NCBI GenBank assembly: GCA_964371055.1
Contig: CAYJLF010000007.1
Coordinates: 189,409 to 253,408 of the forward strand
Source: CAYJLF01 sp964371055
GTDB taxonomy: Bacteria; Eisenbacteria; RBG-16-71-46; CAIMUX01
Length of the DNA stretch: 64,000 nt
Direction of reading: 5' to 3'
Both the position numbers and the translations under genes were made by a program. The notes beneath the pieces were generated by a model, which ran no database searches, was not told the DNA's origin, and worked only from the letters and a program-made list of their open reading frames with translations. Of the stretch, positions 59,737 through 64,000 are shown piece by piece (the first letter of the stretch is position 1; the number at the start of each line of letters is the position of its first letter).

Positions 59737-62700
59737 ATGAAGGCCACCTTGTCTCACATCGCCAGCTTCCGCCTGACCATCGTCCTGGCCGCACTGGGTG
59801 TCGGCCTCGGCTTTGTGCAGGCGGGGATCGCCCGGGCGGAGGGCGCCCGCCCGGCCGGCATGGAGCGCGTCACCGTCGGTGACCGCGGCGTCGCGTTTAC
59901 CATGCGGGCGGCCCTGGAATCGGTTGTGCGGTCCGAGGACGGCACGCTGATCGTCACCGATGCGACCCACCCGAACGGACCGGTGTCCGCCGCGGCCACC
60001 CTCCCCGGGATGACCGCCTGGGTGGCTCTCCCCCCTGGAACCGAAGCCGCGGTCGGGGTCGAGGTCACGGAGAGCGACCCGCTGCCCTGGCCCGCCGCCA
60101 TGACGCCGGGCGAGCGCGAGGCGGTGCTCCGTCTCCTCTCATCCGAGGGATGGCGGACCGATCCTCCCTCGTGGATGCGCGACCAGTGGGTCGTCCCGGT
60201 CCGACTCTGTCCCGTGATCCCCGATGGCCGCGGCGGGTTGCGCTACGTCCGGCACTTTTCCTGTCGGATCTCGCACCCCGGCCGGCCGGACCAGGCGGCG
60301 CGCCGGTCCGCGGGGCGCGATCCCTTCGAGGGGGTCTACCGCGCGCTGCTTCTCAACTACGAGCAGGGACTCGACTGGCGCCGGGCGGCTCCCGCGCGGC
60401 TCTCCCGCGAAGGGACGAGGGATGACAGCTTTGCCAGCACCCCGAACCCCTGGATCCGCGTCGAGGTCACGCGGCGCGGCCTGACGATGATCCGTGGAGA
60501 GGACCTCGAAGCGCTCGGGCTGGTCCTGGAGTCGATCGATCCGCTCTCCCTCCGCCTCTTCCGTCCCGAGCCGCTCCCGCTGGACGAGGGCCGAAGCTAC
60601 GCCGAGGTCCCGTCGTGGATGCGCGAGGTGCCGATCGAGCTCGTCGACGAGGATCAGGACGGTCTCCTCGATCCGGGCGACCGGATCCGCTTCGTCGGAC
60701 AGCCGGGGGACGGCTGGTACGACGAACTGGGAGCGAGCACCCTCGGTCCCGATCGCCACTTCCGAGATCCGTACGACGGGCGGGTCGTCTATTGGCTGAC
60801 CTGGGGGGGGTCGTTCTCCGGAGTCCCGCGCCGCATCGAGACGGTCGATGCGACCGGGGTGAGCGAGCCGTACGCCAGCTCCGTGCTCGACCGGATTCAC
60901 TTCGAACGCGATGCCTTCTGGGAACCCCGGCCGCGCGACTACCTCGCCGCGCCTGATCGCGCCGCGGCCTGGGAGCGCTTCTGGTGGGACTCCTTCACGG
61001 CGCAGCGAGACGAGCCGGAGAAGGTCGTGACGGTCGCGCCTCTCGATCCGGTCCTCGACCGGCCGGTGCGGGTCCGCGTCCGACTCTGGGGCAATTACAT
61101 CGACCGCAGCCTCAGCTGGCCTGACCACGCCATCCGGATTTCGCTCAACGGGACCCGGATCGCCGAGACCGACCGGCTGCCCGACGGTCGGTGGTGGGAG
61201 TCCTACAATCTCCGCGACATCGACACCACCGGCGTCTTCCTCCGGTCCGGCAGTCAGGAGTTCCGGTTTCAGGTCCCCTACGCTCCGTTCGGGTTCCCGG
61301 ACACCTCGCGGGTCGACAACATCCTCCTCGCCTGGATCGAACTCGACTACACGCGGCGACTCCAGGCTCACGGCGATACGATCATGTTCGAAGCGGGCGG
61401 GACGCTGGCGCGCACGTCCCAGTCGCTCGAGATCGGCGGCTTCGACGCGACTGACATCCTCGTCTACGACGCGACCGACCCGTTTGCGCCAAAGCGCCTC
61501 CTTCCCGTCATCGCGACCTCCGGCGCCACCCCGGTCGTCCGTTTCCGGTCCGATCCCGCCGGAACCGATCCTGGCCGCTACATCGCCTGGAGCGAGGCGC
61601 GCGCGATCCGTCCCCGGCTTGGACTGAAGGAGAGCCCGGCGGGGGGCTGGCTTCGCGATCGGCGTGAGGCGGTGCAGATGATCATCATCACCGACGAGAG
61701 CTTGCGGGGCGGCGCGGAGCTTTTGGCGGAGTTCCGCCGGGAGCGGCTCCCCGGTGCTCCCGGACAGCCGGACCGCTCGCCGGCCTCGGTCTCGGTCGTC
61801 ACCCAGGAGGAGGTCTTCGACGAGTTCAGCTTCGGGCGGCGGGACCCGACCGCGATCCGCAACTTTCTGCAGTTCGCGCGCGACCATTGGACCGGGGGCG
61901 AGCCCGAGGACGGGCCGGCGTTCGTTCTCTTCTTCGGCGATGCGCACTATGACTACCGCGATCACCTGGGGCAGGGGGCGAAGAACTTCGTCGTGACCTA
62001 CGAGGGGTACTGGGATTCCTCGCTTCTCACGCAGACGTACTCGCCGCAATTCGCCTCCGACGACTACTTCGGATTTCTCGACGGCGACCGGGTGCTCGAT
62101 CTCTTCCTTGGCCGGATTCCGGCGCGCACCGCCAGTGGTGCGCTCGCCCTCGCCGACAAACTGATCGGATACGAACAGAACGCCGCGTCCGAAGGCTGGC
62201 GCGGCCGGGTCACCCTCGTGGCGGATGACCTCTGCCAGGGCACCCGCCCCGACGCCCTGGGGGCGGGGCACATGCGGCAGACCGAGTACCTGCCGCCGCT
62301 CCTTCCGCCGGAACTGCAGATCGACCGGGTCTATCTCTACGAGTACGGCAGCGCCTGCGAGTACGACCGCAAGCCCTCGGCGGCGGCGGCGCTCGCCGCG
62401 CGGATGAACGAGGGGACGCTGCTGGTCAACTTCACGGGCCATGGGAGCGACGAGCAGATCGCCGACGAGCGGGTGTTCGAGATCACCAGCGTTTCCGGGT
62501 TGAACAACGAAGACCGTCTCTTCCTCTTCTTCACCGCATCGTGTTCGGTCGGGCGCTATGACTTCTTCGGCGACGGACTCGGCGAGGCGATGTTGCTCCG
62601 CGACGGCGGGGGAGCGGTCGCGGTCGTCTCGGCCTCGGCCATCGCCTACAGCGCCGGCAACTCGGAGATGAACCAGAAGTTCTTCGCCGCCCTGTGGCCC

Positions 62701-63915
62701 GGTCGCGATGCCTTCGACCCGCGCCCGCTGGGCGAGGCCATGACGGTCGGCAAGGCCGCGATGGCGCAGCCGGGAAATCTCAACTCCCGCCGGTATGTGC
62801 TGCTCGGAGATCCCGCCACGCGCCTCGATCAACCCCGACAGCCGATCGAGCTCTCCCTCTGGTCGGCCCGCGAGGCGACGGCGCTGGGCGACACCCTGAA
62901 GCGCGGTCTGCTCACCGAACTGGTAGGGACGGTGCGGACCGCCGACGGTGGCGTGGACGAGAGCTTCGATGGTACCGCCACGGTCCGCATCTACGACTCC
63001 TCGGTGCTGCGGACCGTCAGCATCGTCAACTACGATCTGCTCGGCGCGCCGATCTACCGCGGCGAGGCGGCGGTCGAGGACGGCTTGTTCCGTCTGCGCT
63101 TCCAGACCCCCGGCGCTCTGCGGACCGGCCCGCGCGGGCCGGCGAGGATCTATGCCTACGCGGCGAGCGGAGGGGATGACGCCGGCGGAGCGCTCCCGAA
63201 GTTGGCGGTCCCGGAGACCGAAGCGCCCGCGAGCGCCGACCAGAAGGGACCGGTGATCCAGGTTCGATTCGCGGGAAGCCTGGCGACGCCCGAGATCCCC
63301 GTGGCGGTGGTGGCGGGGGAGAGCTACATCGTCGCCCTGGCCGACAGCAGCGGGATCAACGTCACCGAGCTTGTCCCGTCGCGGTCGGTCGTGGTCCAGG
63401 TCGAGGAGGGGGCGATAGTCCGGCACGCGGAGGACGTCGCGGCGAAAGTGCAGTTCGGCGACGATTACCAGACCGCCACGTTCGAGCACCGGCTGCCGGC
63501 CGACCTGGTCGCCGGACGGACCTACGAACTCGTCGTCCGCGCCTCGGACAATCTCGCCAACAGCGCCTCGGCCCGGGTGCCGTTGATCGTCGGCGGCGGC
63601 GCGAGCGGCTTCGATCTGGCCTCCGTCTATGCCTTCCCGAACCCCACGGAACGAGAGACGCGATTCTTCGGGCAGATCAGTTCGACGGCCGACGTCGAGA
63701 TCCGGATCTTCACCGTGACGGGGCGGCGGATCCTGCGGCTCACGGCTCCCGCGCAGTCGCCCCGCAGCTTCGGCGAGGAGGGGATCATCTGGGACGGGCG
63801 GGACCAGGATGGCGACCGACTCGCCAACGGGGTCTATCTCTACCGGCTCATCGCGAGGCCGGCCGATGGCGGGCGGGAACGGACGTGGGACGGGACGATC
63901 GTGGTGTCGAGGTGA
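59737..63915 (+). CDS. porU: PorU-like C25 (gingipain-type) peptidase, type IX secretion sortase
   Basis: 1392 residues. A signal peptide (LTIVLAALGVGLGFVQAGIA) starts the chain. The C25 catalytic dyad is His902 in NFTGHGSDEQ and Cys936 in FFTASCSVGRYD, 34 residues apart as in gingipains. FVLFFGDAHYDYRD and ITDESLRGGAELL belong to the same fold. The N-terminal ~650 residues are Ig-like and lectin-like, and the C-terminus ends with a FlgD-type domain (WDGRDQDGDRLANGVYLYRL). PorU removes the sorting tail of T9SS cargo and attaches A-LPS, so its presence supports a type IX secretion system here. The start ATG follows GGGAGA. Confidence 0.87.
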   Translation: MKATLSHIASFRLTIVLAALGVGLGFVQAGIARAEGARPAGMERVTVGDRGVAFTMRAALESVVRSEDGTLIVTDATHPNGPVSAAATLPGMTAWVALPPGTEAAVGVEVTESDPLPWPAAMTPGEREAVLRLLSSEGWRTDPPSWMRDQWVVPVRLCPVIPDGRGGLRYVRHFSCRISHPGRPDQAARRSAGRDPFEGVYRALLLNYEQGLDWRRAAPARLSREGTRDDSFASTPNPWIRVEVTRRGLTMIRGEDLEALGLVLESIDPLSLRLFRPEPLPLDEGRSYAEVPSWMREVPIELVDEDQDGLLDPGDRIRFVGQPGDGWYDELGASTLGPDRHFRDPYDGRVVYWLTWGGSFSGVPRRIETVDATGVSEPYASSVLDRIHFERDAFWEPRPRDYLAAPDRAAAWERFWWDSFTAQRDEPEKVVTVAPLDPVLDRPVRVRVRLWGNYIDRSLSWPDHAIRISLNGTRIAETDRLPDGRWWESYNLRDIDTTGVFLRSGSQEFRFQVPYAPFGFPDTSRVDNILLAWIELDYTRRLQAHGDTIMFEAGGTLARTSQSLEIGGFDATDILVYDATDPFAPKRLLPVIATSGATPVVRFRSDPAGTDPGRYIAWSEARAIRPRLGLKESPAGGWLRDRREAVQMIIITDESLRGGAELLAEFRRERLPGAPGQPDRSPASVSVVTQEEVFDEFSFGRRDPTAIRNFLQFARDHWTGGEPEDGPAFVLFFGDAHYDYRDHLGQGAKNFVVTYEGYWDSSLLTQTYSPQFASDDYFGFLDGDRVLDLFLGRIPARTASGALALADKLIGYEQNAASEGWRGRVTLVADDLCQGTRPDALGAGHMRQTEYLPPLLPPELQIDRVYLYEYGSACEYDRKPSAAAALAARMNEGTLLVNFTGHGSDEQIADERVFEITSVSGLNNEDRLFLFFTASCSVGRYDFFGDGLGEAMLLRDGGGAVAVVSASAIAYSAGNSEMNQKFFAALWPGRDAFDPRPLGEAMTVGKAAMAQPGNLNSRRYVLLGDPATRLDQPRQPIELSLWSAREATALGDTLKRGLLTELVGTVRTADGGVDESFDGTATVRIYDSSVLRTVSIVNYDLLGAPIYRGEAAVEDGLFRLRFQTPGALRTGPRGPARIYAYAASGGDDAGGALPKLAVPETEAPASADQKGPVIQVRFAGSLATPEIPVAVVAGESYIVALADSSGINVTELVPSRSVVVQVEEGAIVRHAEDVAAKVQFGDDYQTATFEHRLPADLVAGRTYELVVRASDNLANSASARVPLIVGGGASGFDLASVYAFPNPTERETRFFGQISSTADVEIRIFTVTGRRILRLTAPAQSPRSFGEEGIIWDGRDQDGDRLANGVYLYRLIARPADGGRERTWDGTIVVSR

Positions 63916-63946
63916 CGGGCGGCGGATCGAGGATGCGGAGGTGGCG

Positions 63947-64000
63947 ATGACACGGGTGGAGAGCCGTCTGCACTGGCTGGGATTTGGTCTGGTGCTGTTA
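63947..64000 (+). CDS. Exported protein, 5' end only
   Basis: A GGAGGT site lies 4 nt before the ATG, and the first codons encode MTRVESRLHWLGFGLVLL, a likely signal peptide or membrane start. Only 18 codons are visible, so the protein is not identified. Directly following porU, a PorV-like outer-membrane factor would be a natural guess, but nothing here shows it. Confidence 0.5.
   Translation, partial: MTRVESRLHWLGFGLVLL

Noticed and set aside
60139..63489. 1116-codon minus-strand frame opposite porU
   Set aside because: Antisense shadow; the plus strand shows the C25 active site.

Overview
The window is very GC-rich, densely coded DNA with no phage, insertion-sequence, CRISPR or rRNA features. 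Its gene content suggests an uncultured lineage of the FCB superphylum, with Eisenbacteria- or Krumholzibacteria-like bacteria as the best guess. The reasons are a PorU-type C25 peptidase (type IX secretion sortase), several secreted proteins ending in FlgD-like C-terminal domains, multi-Cys 'GACC...DGSC' repeat proteins, a fused alpha/beta 2-oxoacid dehydrogenase E1, and a LexA that appears to use a GAAC-N4-GTTC box. This is inference; no marker gene was compared.

Layout. 1-3 kb: the tail of a secreted propeller protein, tRNA-Gln(CTG), an unrecognised helical protein and tRNA-Glu(CTC). 3-4.7 kb: two adjacent membrane-anchored coiled-coil proteins of unknown role. 4.7-7.7 kb (minus): a UMF1-type MFS transporter and a beta-CASP metallo-beta-lactamase RNase-like protein. 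8-14 kb: three consecutive secreted proteins built from six-cysteine repeats and ending in the same short W-G-x-[IL]-K tail; this is the most unusual locus. 14-20.5 kb: a SpoU-type RNA methyltransferase, an AlaX-like editing protein, acylphosphatase, and the MrfB nuclease / MrfA helicase DNA-repair pair. 20.5-26 kb: a surface-polysaccharide set (WecB, LmbE-type deacetylase, Wzx-like flippase, GT2, CsaB-like pyruvyltransferase). 26-33 kb: CCA-adding enzyme, endonuclease V, LeuRS, NAD synthetase.

33-39.6 kb: a substrate-binding lipoprotein translationally coupled to a sensor histidine kinase, a DHH phosphoesterase, and a formylglycine-enzyme-like lipoprotein. 39.7-46.8 kb: a lipoate/2-oxoacid dehydrogenase cluster (E3, LipB, fused E1, E2, LipA), which supplies both the complex and the cofactor for its lipoyl domain. 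46.8-48.9 kb: a TatD-linked radical SAM protein, a thiamine-binding MTH1187 protein, and LexA behind a self-regulated promoter. 48.9-51.4 kb (minus): a three-gene partner-switching module (STAS, HATPase, receiver-PP2C). 51.6-58 kb: a fatty-acid desaturase, a large secreted protein with a FlgD-like tail, an OPRT-Nudix fusion and an FN3 lipoprotein. 58.3-64 kb: accA, a Trm112-like zinc ribbon, porU and the start of a further exported protein.

Several intergenic regions carry sigma70-like promoters of the form TTGACN-17-TAnnnT, which supports the operon boundaries. Starts were chosen mainly from Shine-Dalgarno spacing and 4-nt stop/start overlaps.
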